A DNA stretch of 53,267 bases from assembly GCA_022340755.1 (NCBI GenBank), contig JAJDNI010000221.1, positions 1-53,267 on the forward strand, written 5' to 3'. Position 1 is the stretch's first letter. Every line of letters begins with the position of its first letter. The DNA comes from Gemmatimonadota bacterium. Lineage in GTDB: Bacteria > Gemmatimonadota > Gemmatimonadetes > Longimicrobiales > Gaopeijiaceae. The position numbers and the translations under genes are program-made. Of the stretch, positions 25,397 through 33,406 are shown piece after piece. The notes beneath the pieces are model-generated. The model worked only from the letters and a program-made list of their open reading frames with translations, did not search any database and had not been told where the DNA came from.

Positions 25397-26842
25397 ATGA
25401 GCGGGTGGCGGCGCTCCGGAACGGTGGTCGCGGCGGCGACGGTGGTCGCGGCGCTGGTGTTCGTGACCCATTGGCGGGCGGAGCACCGCGTCCTCGACCC
25501 TGAGGCGCCCGAAGAGAGCCCCGACGTCACTCCTTCTCCCGCGGCCGCTCTTTCCCTCATCGCGGCGCCCATCACCGTTCCCGTGGCCCCCCTCGCGGCA
25601 GAGCTGGAGGAGGCGATTCCGCGACGGTACGGAAGTCTCGATCGGCGCCTCGACGTGCCGGGCCACGACCGCACGAGCATCGCCTTCACGCTCCGCCGCG
25701 GGCCTCTCGACGTCTCGTTCCACGGCCGGTCGGCGCGGGTCGCGACTACGGTGCGGTACGCGATGCGGGCGTGGTACGACCCGCCGCTACTCCCCGAGAT
25801 GAGCGGGTCCTGCGGTGTCGGCTCGCCTGGGTCGGATCCTCGGTTGCGCCTGATCGTGAGCGGGCCGGTCACCGTCGGTAGCGACTGGCGTCTGCGAACC
25901 CGCTCGCGCGTGGCGGCGTTGCGGCCGGCGTCGTCACTGCAGCGCGACCGGTGCACGGTGACGTTTCTGGACATCGACGTCACCGACGACCTGGTGGACG
26001 GGGCCCGTTCGTTTCTCGACGCGCACGCGCAAGCGCTGGACTCGGCGGCGGCCCACGTCGATCTGCGGCGCAGGGTCTCGGAGTGGTGGGCCACCCTGCA
26101 GGAGCCCATCGAGCTGGCCGACTCCCTCTGGCTGGTGATGCAGCCCGAGTCGGTCACGCGGGGAACCGTCACCGGCCTGGGAGACTCCATTCGCATCGAC
26201 CTGGCCATGCGCGCGCGCCCGACGGTGTTCATGGGCCCACGTCCCCGCCTGCCCGTCGTTGCGCTGCCGCCCCTAGATACCGGCACGGTGGCGCCGGCCC
26301 TGGACGTGCTCGTGGACGCGCGCGCCGGCTACGACGCGGCGTCCCGGTTTCTCCAGCGGGAGCTCGGCGGCGTGGAGGTGGCGGGGATGGGACGGACGGT
26401 GCGTCTGGACTCGCTGAGCATCTTCGGCATCGGGGGAGGTAGGCTGGCGCTGGAGGTGAGGGTGAGCGGGGACGTGGCGGCCCGACTCTTCCTCACGGGC
26501 ACGCCCCACGTCGATCCGACCACCGGCAGGATCTCCATCCCCGATCTGGATTTCGACGTGCACACCCGGGATCTCGTGCTTGCCACTGTGTCGTGGCTAC
26601 GCGCGGACGGGCTGCGTCAACTCCTTAGAAGCCGGGCGCAGTGGCCGGGCACGGACGTTCTCGGGTGGGTGCGCGCCCGCCTGGTGGAGGGCCTGAACCG
26701 CGACCTGTCCGATGAGCTGAAGGTCAGCGGGGAGGTGGACGAAGTCCGCATTCTCGGTGTGGTGGCGACGAAGCAGGCGCTGGTCGTTCGGGCGTCGGCG
26801 CGGGGGACGGCGGCGCTGTCGGTGGTTCAGGCCGGCTCCTGA
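25397..26842 (+). CDS. DUF4403 family membrane-anchored protein
   Basis: A 481-residue protein with one N-terminal anchor (TVVAAATVVAALVFVTHW) and a large exported body of two similar beta-rich halves. The opening LSLIAAPITVPVAPLAAELEE and the later RPTVFMG...LPPLD region are typical of DUF4403, related to tubular-lipid-binding/BPI-like folds in my recollection (tentative). Function is unknown; an envelope or lipid-binding role is likely. GGAGG lies a few bases before the ATG. It follows the penicillin-binding protein by 36 bases on the same strand and is probably in the same transcript. Confidence 0.75.
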   Translation: MSGWRRSGTVVAAATVVAALVFVTHWRAEHRVLDPEAPEESPDVTPSPAAALSLIAAPITVPVAPLAAELEEAIPRRYGSLDRRLDVPGHDRTSIAFTLRRGPLDVSFHGRSARVATTVRYAMRAWYDPPLLPEMSGSCGVGSPGSDPRLRLIVSGPVTVGSDWRLRTRSRVAALRPASSLQRDRCTVTFLDIDVTDDLVDGARSFLDAHAQALDSAAAHVDLRRRVSEWWATLQEPIELADSLWLVMQPESVTRGTVTGLGDSIRIDLAMRARPTVFMGPRPRLPVVALPPLDTGTVAPALDVLVDARAGYDAASRFLQRELGGVEVAGMGRTVRLDSLSIFGIGGGRLALEVRVSGDVAARLFLTGTPHVDPTTGRISIPDLDFDVHTRDLVLATVSWLRADGLRQLLRSRAQWPGTDVLGWVRARLVEGLNRDLSDELKVSGEVDEVRILGVVATKQALVVRASARGTAALSVVQAGS

Positions 26843-26846
26843 GGAA

Positions 26847-26878
26847 GCGGCCCGCACCCCCGAGGGGGCACGGGCCGC
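26847..26878. terminator. Terminator hairpin between convergent genes
   Basis: GCGGCCCG and CGGGCCGC pair over 8 bp, with an inner CCCC/GGGG stem separated by a symmetric CA/CA internal loop. It lies 4 bases past the DUF4403 stop and 74 bases from the stop of the convergent M14 gene, so it can serve both strands. Confidence 0.65.
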
Positions 26879-26951
26879 CGTCACGTTCCTGTGAGGCGGT
26901 GGGCGGGAGGCTCTGGCTACCCCGGAGCCGCCGCGCTCCCGCCTTTCCGCA

Positions 26952-29921
26952 CTACCTGCCCTGTCCGCCCTGCGGGTCGGTGGTGGCCTCCTCGGCCTTC
27001 CCGGCGTCCAGGTCGTTCCAGTTCAGGATGGCGTTGAAGCCCAGGGTGAAGGTGCCCTGCGTCTGCCACCGCCAGAAGGGCCGGATGGCGAACATCACCA
27101 CGTGGCCGTTGCCCACCGGGGCGTCCACCACCTGGGCCCTCCCGGCGATGGCTTCACCGCCGTCCAGCGTTCCGGAAAGCAGGATCTGATCCACGTTGTC
27201 CGGGAACTTGAGGACGACCCGGGGGCTCGCCCCGCTATCGCCTCCCAGGCCGAACCTCCGGGCCATCTGGCGGAACTGAGCCATCTCGTCCGCCTGGGCG
27301 TTGGCGCCGCCGCGACCCCCGCGACCGCCCCGGGCCTGAGCGGTGTCGGCCTGCCACGGGCTCAGGCGAGGCAGCGTGGCCATGGGGTTCGTGTTCTGCC
27401 AGGAGCTATTGCCGCCCCCGCCGAAGCCGCCACGGCCGCCACGACCGAAGCCGCCACCCGCTGCCAGCACCACGTCACCCTTGTAGTAGACCGGGAGCTG
27501 GTCACCGGCGTACCCGTACGCGATGGGGCTCCCCTTGTCCGCGAAGATGCCACGGTCCACGGATCCGGGAGCGATGAGCCCGGAGGGATCCTCCACGCTC
27601 ACGCCGGGCGTGAGGCCGTAGGAGGGGAAGATGTTGGAGGTGGTTCCCTCGACGATGAGCGTGCCGCCGTCCTGCACGAACTTGGCCAGGGCCACGAGCC
27701 CGTCGAAGCCCATGCCGCCGCGGATGTCGTCGCTCTGGTCTTCGGCGCCGAGGCTTGGGAACCTGGCGGTCTTCTTGTAGGGCAGTGGGAGCTTCCCGGT
27801 CATGGCCATGCCGTTGACCTGGGATTGGGCGCTGCCGCCCATTTGGGGGAGGAGAATGACGTCGTACTTCTTCCTCAGGTCACCTTGCTTGGCCACCATG
27901 TTGTCGCCGAAGTAGGTGTAGGGCACGCTGTAGGTGTCCATGGCGGCCCGCACCCATCCTTCATCCTGCGTCCGCTGCCACGAGTGGATGTACCCGATGC
28001 GGGGAACGTCCATCTCGTGGGTGGGCACGTCGGGCATGGCGCCCGCCCAGGCCGAGAGGCCCAGGTCGGCGAGGCTCGCCTGGATGGCGGACCGATTCGC
28101 CTGCGGGATGATGAAAGCGCCGGGCCCGAAGTGGTGGCCCGCCATGTCGAAGGCCTTTTCGGCGGCGAGCATGCGTACCTTGGCGTTGCGCATGCGGAAC
28201 GTCATGAGGTTGTTGTCTGCCGTGTTGTCCACGACGACGACGTCCCCGCTCCCGGTGATGCCGCCGGGCGCCTTGGTCGGGTACGTGACCGGCGTCATGG
28301 GCTGGCTGAGCACCGACGTGTCCTTGATCTCGTTGAGCACGAGGTCGCGCTCGAGCTGGAAGGTCCACCCCGTGTCGTCGTACGGCCGGGGGTTGGCCAG
28401 GCTGAACTGCTGCAGCGAGAAGTACATGTCGGCCATGATGCGGAAGGGCTGATCCGCCCGGACGACGAAGTCGCCCTTGTGCACCTGGATGCCGCCGGCG
28501 GTGAAGTCGGCGTCGGCGCGGTTGAACTCCAGGCCCTGCCGCATGAGGTCGTTGACCGCGTCCACCACGTCGGCCTTACGACGCTGGTCGGCAGGGAAGA
28601 CCCACGCGTTGATGGGGCCGTCCTTCCCCTTCTGTACCTGCCGCTTGCCCTTGAGCCAGTAGTTCTCCAGGAACCAGCTGCCGCGATCAGCCGTGTACTT
28701 CAGCGAGAACAGGAGCGCGGACTCCTGGATGTTGGTGTTGTTCCGCGGGCCCCACTCGATGGTGGGGAGCGGCGGGTTCGGGCGGAACCACTCACGGCTC
28801 GTGGTGGTGGCGCCCACGCGCATCGTGCGGTTGTCCGGGCCGTAACTCGCCACCTCGTAGAAGCGACCGATGCCGTTGTGGGCGTGGGCGATGGTGAACA
28901 TGTAGTTCGGCGTCCACCCGTCGTAGAACCCGTACGTCCATACGCCCGGGACGCCGCGCTTCGCCATCTCGATAACCTCGTTCTCCGCCAGCGTCCACCA
29001 CTCGTCGATGGTGATGGCGTCGAAGGCCTCGTTGTAGGGCCCGGTCCCCGTCGAGGCGTACAGGTACGACTGGGCCTCGTGCAGGTCGTGGAGGATGGTG
29101 GGCGTCCACTCGAGCCACGTCTTGGTGGTGTTCTTCGTGAGATCGAGGAACTGACCCATGCCGTCGCGGTTGTCGTCGTGGGCGACATACTTGCCCCAGT
29201 AAACCATCGGGAGGCGGGCCTCTCCTTCCGGACGCTCCTTGTTGAAGTAGTACGTGTCCACCTGCTTCTCACGCCCATCCACCTCGATGACCGGCGTGAT
29301 GAAGACGATGAGGTTCTTCCGAATGGCCTGGATGAAGGGCGTCTCCTCCACCACCAGCCTGTACGCCAGCTCCTGGAGCATCTCCGGGCCGCCGGTCTCA
29401 CCGGAGTGCATCCCCGCCGTCACCCAGTAGATGGGCTTGCCCAGCTTGTTGATGATCTCCTGGGCCCGCGCCTCGGACGTCTTCCGCGGGTCCGTGAGCT
29501 CGTTGAGATAGCCCTTGTAGGCGTCGAGGTTCTGGATCGTCTCCTCGTCCGCGATGGCCGCGACGATCATCTCGCGGCCTTCCTCGGTCTGCCCGATGCT
29601 CCAGACCTTCGCCCTGGGCGATGCGTCGGCGATGGCGCGCATGTATTTGTGGATCTGGCTCGCGTAGGTGAGCTCACCCGGCGTGCCCACAATGCGGCCG
29701 TTGAACTTCAACGGCGTGGGCACCGTGGCGGAGGCCGGCAGATGGTCCACCAGCTCGGTGGAGATGCGCGGATCCTGCAGGTACTCCTTGATGAGGCGCG
29801 TGTACGCCGTGTCGTTTGCCTGGGTCGTGGACTGCGCCCGGGCGGTGGAGGCCGGCATCATCGCGGTGGCCGCGACGAGCAGCGCGGCCAGCCGGATCCC
29901 CGGCTGAATCATGCGGGACAT
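26952..29921 (-). CDS. Secreted M14-family zinc metallopeptidase
   Basis: A 989-residue exported protein with signal MSRMIQPGIRLAALLVAATA. The zinc motif HSGE is at His172/Glu175 in TAGMHSGETGGPE, and HDLHE around 278-282 supplies the third ligand. The catalytic domain is followed by long beta-rich domains, one with a glutamine-amidotransferase-like feel near residue 700 (DVILLPQMGG, tentative). Residues about 822-880 form an Arg/Gly-rich low-complexity insert (GGFGRGGRGGFGGGG, ARGGRGGRGG). Such large M14 proteins are common in Gemmatimonadota and likely degrade peptides outside the cell. ATG at 29921 follows a G-rich ribosome site; further upstream sequence lacks a signal peptide. Confidence 0.9.
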   Translation of the reverse strand: MSRMIQPGIRLAALLVAATAMMPASTARAQSTTQANDTAYTRLIKEYLQDPRISTELVDHLPASATVPTPLKFNGRIVGTPGELTYASQIHKYMRAIADASPRAKVWSIGQTEEGREMIVAAIADEETIQNLDAYKGYLNELTDPRKTSEARAQEIINKLGKPIYWVTAGMHSGETGGPEMLQELAYRLVVEETPFIQAIRKNLIVFITPVIEVDGREKQVDTYYFNKERPEGEARLPMVYWGKYVAHDDNRDGMGQFLDLTKNTTKTWLEWTPTILHDLHEAQSYLYASTGTGPYNEAFDAITIDEWWTLAENEVIEMAKRGVPGVWTYGFYDGWTPNYMFTIAHAHNGIGRFYEVASYGPDNRTMRVGATTTSREWFRPNPPLPTIEWGPRNNTNIQESALLFSLKYTADRGSWFLENYWLKGKRQVQKGKDGPINAWVFPADQRRKADVVDAVNDLMRQGLEFNRADADFTAGGIQVHKGDFVVRADQPFRIMADMYFSLQQFSLANPRPYDDTGWTFQLERDLVLNEIKDTSVLSQPMTPVTYPTKAPGGITGSGDVVVVDNTADNNLMTFRMRNAKVRMLAAEKAFDMAGHHFGPGAFIIPQANRSAIQASLADLGLSAWAGAMPDVPTHEMDVPRIGYIHSWQRTQDEGWVRAAMDTYSVPYTYFGDNMVAKQGDLRKKYDVILLPQMGGSAQSQVNGMAMTGKLPLPYKKTARFPSLGAEDQSDDIRGGMGFDGLVALAKFVQDGGTLIVEGTTSNIFPSYGLTPGVSVEDPSGLIAPGSVDRGIFADKGSPIAYGYAGDQLPVYYKGDVVLAAGGGFGRGGRGGFGGGGNSSWQNTNPMATLPRLSPWQADTAQARGGRGGRGGANAQADEMAQFRQMARRFGLGGDSGASPRVVLKFPDNVDQILLSGTLDGGEAIAGRAQVVDAPVGNGHVVMFAIRPFWRWQTQGTFTLGFNAILNWNDLDAGKAEEATTDPQGGQGR

Positions 29922-29983
29922 CTGGAACCCCCCGTTGTCGTGGATCGGCCGGAACGGCCCGGCCGCGGAGCCTGTCCGAGGAT

Positions 29984-30013
29984 GGGTGTACGACACCCGT
30001 AAAGGACGCGCAA
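29984..30013 (-). promoter_or_regulatory. Possible M14 promoter overlapped by a palindrome
   Basis: On the minus strand TTGCGC (30008-30013) precedes TACACC (29985-29990) by 17 bases. The -10 is weak, but GGGTGT-N3-ACACCC (29984-29998) forms a 15-bp inverted repeat over it. A GC hairpin GGCCGG-N6-CCGGCC (29947-29964) lies in the presumed leader, 26 bases before the ATG. Confidence 0.35.
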
Positions 30014-30033
30014 GGGAGGGCGAATGCTGACTC

Positions 30034-31113
30034 CTACTCCACCGTCACCCCCAGAGAGGCGATGTCCTCCAGGAAGCGGTCCGGCTCCACGAACCCCGCC
30101 TGCGTATGGAGTCCCGGACGACGCGCGTCCTGCCACCGGAGAAGCGTCGCCACGACGGGAGCCGCGGTGAGCACATACGCGTCTTGGTGGAAGAGCCGGA
30201 TCGAGAGACGCTCGCCTCCGGTGCCCTCGGCGCCGAGAACCACCGCCGAGCCCCGCCCGCCCTCCGAGAAGGTGCCCAGGCCCCACGCCATGAGGTCCGC
30301 GAAATACGTGCGGGCCCACGGGAAGACACGCGCTCCCAGTACGGTCATCGGCATGACCACCCAGTCCGCTACCGGGCCGAAGCCGGCCACGAAGAAGCCG
30401 AGGTCTTCGATCTCCGGGAAGGTGTCGTGCACCTCCATGAGCTCGGGCAGATACATGGGCACGCACGTGGCTGCGCCCAGGGGGGCACCGAAGTCGAAAC
30501 GGCGGGCATAGCGGTAGCCCCGCACCCACAAGCCGTTCACCAGGAGGCGCAGCTCGGCGTTGGTCATCTCGTCCAGGAACTCGTCCACGGTGGGGCGGGA
30601 GAAGCGGAGCGTCGCCCAATCGATGTCGAAGCGCGCGGCGACCCACGCCCGCCGTAGCGGCATATGCGCAACGGCATGGCGTACCAGTGCCCCGGGGACG
30701 CCCGGATGCACGCCGCCGTCGGTCACGAAGCACAGGCCCGCGTCGCGGATCCGGGACTTCCGACTCCTCAGAGCCGCGTGCTTGGATGCCGCGGACAGGT
30801 TCAGGTCGAGCCAGTCGCTCCCGGCCTCGAGAGCGACATCGGCTAGGGCTCCGGTTTCGGGAACGGTGCTCGAGGCCACCACCAGGACGTCGCCAGGAGC
30901 CAGGTGGGCACGGAGCTCGCGGGGCCTGGCGGCGTCCGCGACGGCCCACTCGACGGAGCCGGGGCGGTCGACCCCGCGCAGCTCGTGGGCGGCCACCTTC
31001 GCGCGCTCCGGATCACGACCGAGCAGGAGCAGGTCCACGGGAGCGTGCTCGCGGAGCAGGGTCGCGACAGCCCTACCCGCGTTGCCATATCCGCCCAGCA
31101 CCGCGACGCGCAT
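30034..31113 (-). CDS. Saccharopine dehydrogenase-like NAD(P)-binding protein
   Basis: A 359-residue Rossmann-fold protein. MRVAVLGGYGNAGRAVATLL is the dinucleotide-binding loop, and LLLLGRDPERAKVAAHEL and LNLSAASKHAALR are typical of the saccharopine-dehydrogenase-like family (including trans-acting enoyl reductase and homospermidine synthase relatives). The C-terminal half has FGAPLGAATCVPMYLPEL as a dimer/substrate domain. The exact substrate is not clear. It stands alone between the M14 gene and asparaginase, with no sign of a pathway partner. Confidence 0.85.
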   Translation of the reverse strand: MRVAVLGGYGNAGRAVATLLREHAPVDLLLLGRDPERAKVAAHELRGVDRPGSVEWAVADAARPRELRAHLAPGDVLVVASSTVPETGALADVALEAGSDWLDLNLSAASKHAALRSRKSRIRDAGLCFVTDGGVHPGVPGALVRHAVAHMPLRRAWVAARFDIDWATLRFSRPTVDEFLDEMTNAELRLLVNGLWVRGYRYARRFDFGAPLGAATCVPMYLPELMEVHDTFPEIEDLGFFVAGFGPVADWVVMPMTVLGARVFPWARTYFADLMAWGLGTFSEGGRGSAVVLGAEGTGGERLSIRLFHQDAYVLTAAPVVATLLRWQDARRPGLHTQAGFVEPDRFLEDIASLGVTVE

Positions 31114-31226
31114 GCGACCTCCGGATCGCCCCGGACTGCGCTGGGGCCGTGAGAGTCGGCGTTCGGGCAGGGGTCACCCGAAATTTGCACCTCCGAGCAG
31201 GCGATGCCCAGTCGGCGCCCTGCCCG

Positions 31227-32456
31227 TCAGTCGCGGATCGGACCCTCCAGCAGCCCTTCCATGGGCTCCTCCCGGGCGCCGTTCTCGTCACACACCGCGA
31301 AGGCGTTCTCCTCGGTCCCGTACAGCGCGACGCCCGCGTACTCCCCCTGCTTGTTCAGGATGAAGAAACGCAGGTCGAAAGCGGGGAGCCCCCGACTGTT
31401 CCGGAGGCGAGCCTCGATGGTGTTGTCGCGCACACGGGCCAGGGCCGCCATGCCGGCGTCCTTGGGGCTCATGCCTTGGCGCATCTGCTCCACGATGAAG
31501 AAGGAGCAGAGGTTGTAGAGATTTGCCTCGCCCCGCCCCGTCGAGCCGCAGGCGCCGACGTCGTTGTCCACGTACTGACCTGCGCCGAGGATCGGGGAAT
31601 CGCCCACCCGGCCCGGGATCTTCCAGGCGAGCCCGCTGGTGGTCGTCACCCCGCAGATGTCGCCGTCGGCGTTCACCGCCTCGCAGCTCGTGGTGCCCCA
31701 GAACGAGTGCGCGGGGATGAGCCCGTCCCGCACCATGGAGAGACCGGCATCGAGGGCGGCCTCGGCGAAGGCGCGCACGCGCTCGGCGGCCTCGCGGGGG
31801 TCACGCGCGCCGCCCCCGCGGATGCGGTCCGGGTCCGCCTCGCCCCTCTTCCGTCCCATCCCCTTCAGCCGTTCCTCGGGGTCCAGCCAGTGGCCGGGGT
31901 CGACACGGCGGCGCCACTCGAGCCACAGGGCCCGGGAGCGCTCGGTGTTGAGGTCGTCCACCACCTCGAAGCCGAGATCGCGGGCGAACTGCTGCGCGCC
32001 CTTTCCCGCGATGAGATGATGGTCGGTATACTCGGCGACCGCCTTGGCCACGTTGGACGGCGTCTTCACGCCCTCGATGGCGGCGACGCCGCCGGCCCAC
32101 TTCCGGGGTCCGTGCATGCAGCAGGAGTCGAGCTGCACCACCCCCTCGGCGTTGGGAAGGCCACCGTAGCCGATGCCGGTCTCTTCGGGGTCGAGCTCGG
32201 GGATGTTCACTCCCGCGACCAATGCGTCCAGCACGTCCTCCCCGGACGTGATGCCCCTGAACGCCCGCTCGACGCCGCTCTCCGGTCCGCCGTTCTTGAA
32301 GCGGATGCTACTCACGTCGGCGACGATCACGGGCCTCGAGGCGCGTCGAACCATGATCTCGGGCGCCCGCACCGGGAGCGCGGCGGCCAGGGTGGACGGC
32401 GTCGCCGCTGCGGCCAGGCCGGCGGCTGTGGTCTTCACGAAGTCACGGCGTTGCAT
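31227..32456 (-). CDS. Exported N4-(beta-N-acetylglucosaminyl)-L-asparaginase (Ntn hydrolase)
   Basis: A 409-residue member of the type-2 asparaginase/glycosylasparaginase family. The N-terminus MQRRDFVKTTAAGLAAAA is a twin-arginine-type signal, so the folded enzyme is probably exported by Tat. The autocleavage site, by alignment with known family members, is the Thr of SFWGTTSCEAV (about Thr255), and GLAWKIPGRVGDSPILGAGQ is the conserved substrate-binding segment. It would remove the sugar-linked asparagine from glycopeptides or hydrolyse asparagine. The N-terminal alpha subunit shows DPEETGIGYGGLPN and QLDSCCMHGPR. Confidence 0.9.
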   Translation of the reverse strand: MQRRDFVKTTAAGLAAAATPSTLAAALPVRAPEIMVRRASRPVIVADVSSIRFKNGGPESGVERAFRGITSGEDVLDALVAGVNIPELDPEETGIGYGGLPNAEGVVQLDSCCMHGPRKWAGGVAAIEGVKTPSNVAKAVAEYTDHHLIAGKGAQQFARDLGFEVVDDLNTERSRALWLEWRRRVDPGHWLDPEERLKGMGRKRGEADPDRIRGGGARDPREAAERVRAFAEAALDAGLSMVRDGLIPAHSFWGTTSCEAVNADGDICGVTTTSGLAWKIPGRVGDSPILGAGQYVDNDVGACGSTGRGEANLYNLCSFFIVEQMRQGMSPKDAGMAALARVRDNTIEARLRNSRGLPAFDLRFFILNKQGEYAGVALYGTEENAFAVCDENGAREEPMEGLLEGPIRD

Positions 32457-32552
32457 GGGACCGGATCCTGCGCGGTGGATGTGGATGCGAAGGGGAACAG
32501 ATTAGTGCGGTACGGCGGCCGGTGCGACGTCGACTAGAGTGATCATTACAAC

Positions 32553-32569
32553 ATGACTATAATGGTCAT
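32553..32569 (+). promoter_or_regulatory. Leaderless toxin-antitoxin promoter inside a palindrome
   Basis: ATGAC-TATAATG-GTCAT is an inverted repeat (arms 32553-32557 and 32565-32569) with a perfect TATAAT -10 (32558-32563) in its centre. Six bases separate the -10 from the antitoxin ATG at 32570, so transcription should start at or very near the ATG. No Shine-Dalgarno is possible. The palindrome over the -10 is the expected operator for autorepression by the toxin-antitoxin complex. The -35 is poor (TAGAGT). Confidence 0.65.
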
Positions 32570-32863
32570 ATGTCGAAGAAGGCCTCCATAAGCATCCTGA
32601 AGGCGCACCTCAGCCGGTACCTTGACGCCGTCAAGGCAGGTGAGGAGGTGATCGTGACCGAACGCGGACGGCCGGTGGCGCGGTTGACGCGGGTCCCGAG
32701 CCCGGACGCCCCCACGCCGCGCGTGGCGCAGCTCGTTCGGGAGGGCCGCATGCGCGCCCCAGTGGAGGAAGTTCTCACGGAGGCTCCGCACGAGAGGCTG
32801 CCGAAGGATCCGGAGGGGCACGCGCTCCGATATCTCCTGGACGAGCGCAGGGAGGGGCGCTGA
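32570..32863 (+). CDS. Phd/YefM-type antitoxin (VapB partner)
   Basis: A 97-residue antitoxin: MSKKASISILKAHLSRYLDAV and GEEVIVTERGRPVARLTRV are the Phd/YefM DNA-binding fold, and the C-terminal ~35 residues (EAPHERLPKDPEGHALRYLL) should wrap the toxin. It neutralises the PIN toxin encoded immediately downstream and probably represses its own promoter through the ATGAC/GTCAT palindrome. The start ATG appears to be the first codon of a leaderless mRNA. The stop overlaps the toxin ATG by one base (TGATG). Confidence 0.88.
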   Translation: MSKKASISILKAHLSRYLDAVKAGEEVIVTERGRPVARLTRVPSPDAPTPRVAQLVREGRMRAPVEEVLTEAPHERLPKDPEGHALRYLLDERREGR

Positions 32864-33279
32864 TGCGCTTCTGGGACGCGTCGGCCATCGTGCCCCTTCT
32901 CGTGGACGAGCCACGAACCAGTCGCGCCCAGGTGCTTCGCGGAGAAGACGCGCAGGTGGTCGTCTGGTGGGGAACACCCGTCGAGTGTGCGTCCGCGCTC
33001 GCCAGGCTACGTCGCGATGGCGCTCTTTCGGTTGCAGAGGAGGGGGCCGCCTCGCGACGCCTGGACCGCTTGAGGCGAAGCTGGTTCGAGGTCCTCCCGG
33101 TCGATCAAGTGAGGGCTCAGGCTCTTCGCGTGCTCCGGGTGCATTCCCTACGGGCTGCGGACGCGCTTCAGCTCGCGGCGGCCCTCGAGTGGGCCGGGAC
33201 TCCGGCGGCGGGAGAGATGGTGACCTTCGACGACAGGCTGGCCGGTGCTGCGGAGCTGGAGGGTTTCGTCATCGTCTGA
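32863..33279 (+). CDS. vapC: PIN-domain ribonuclease toxin (VapC-like)
   Basis: A 138-residue PIN-domain protein. The acidic metal-binding residues are Asp5 in FWDASAIV, Glu41 in TPVECASAL, Asp100 in RAADALQLAAA and Asp123/124 in TFDDRL, all in expected order. VapC-type toxins are Mg-dependent RNases that cut tRNA or rRNA; target not predictable here. It is translationally coupled to the antitoxin by a TGATG overlap. A short inverted repeat (CGCGGC-TCC-GCCGCG, 33353-33367) past the gene may act as a weak terminator. Confidence 0.88.
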   Translation: MRFWDASAIVPLLVDEPRTSRAQVLRGEDAQVVVWWGTPVECASALARLRRDGALSVAEEGAASRRLDRLRRSWFEVLPVDQVRAQALRVLRVHSLRAADALQLAAALEWAGTPAAGEMVTFDDRLAGAAELEGFVIV

Positions 33280-33406
33280 GGAGCACGCGTTGCGGGCGGC
33301 GCCCCTCGCCTCTGGGCAGCCGACGTGATATCTCTGGCAGCGACTTCCGTGGCGCGGCTCCGCCGCGTTACGACCCCCACGTGCCGAGATCCCCGAGGAC
33401 TGCCGC

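Noticed and set aside
27102-30002. A very long open frame on the plus strand opposite the M14 peptidase gene (and similar long antisense frames opposite other genes)
   Set aside because: The translations are low-complexity, rich in His, Arg, Gly and Val, with no domain; they are the expected by-product of very high GC codon use on the other strand.
31164-31226. Inverted repeat CGGGCAGGG / CCCTGCCCG after the asparaginase gene
   Set aside because: The arms are 45 bases apart, too far for a simple terminator, and such GC words are common in this DNA.
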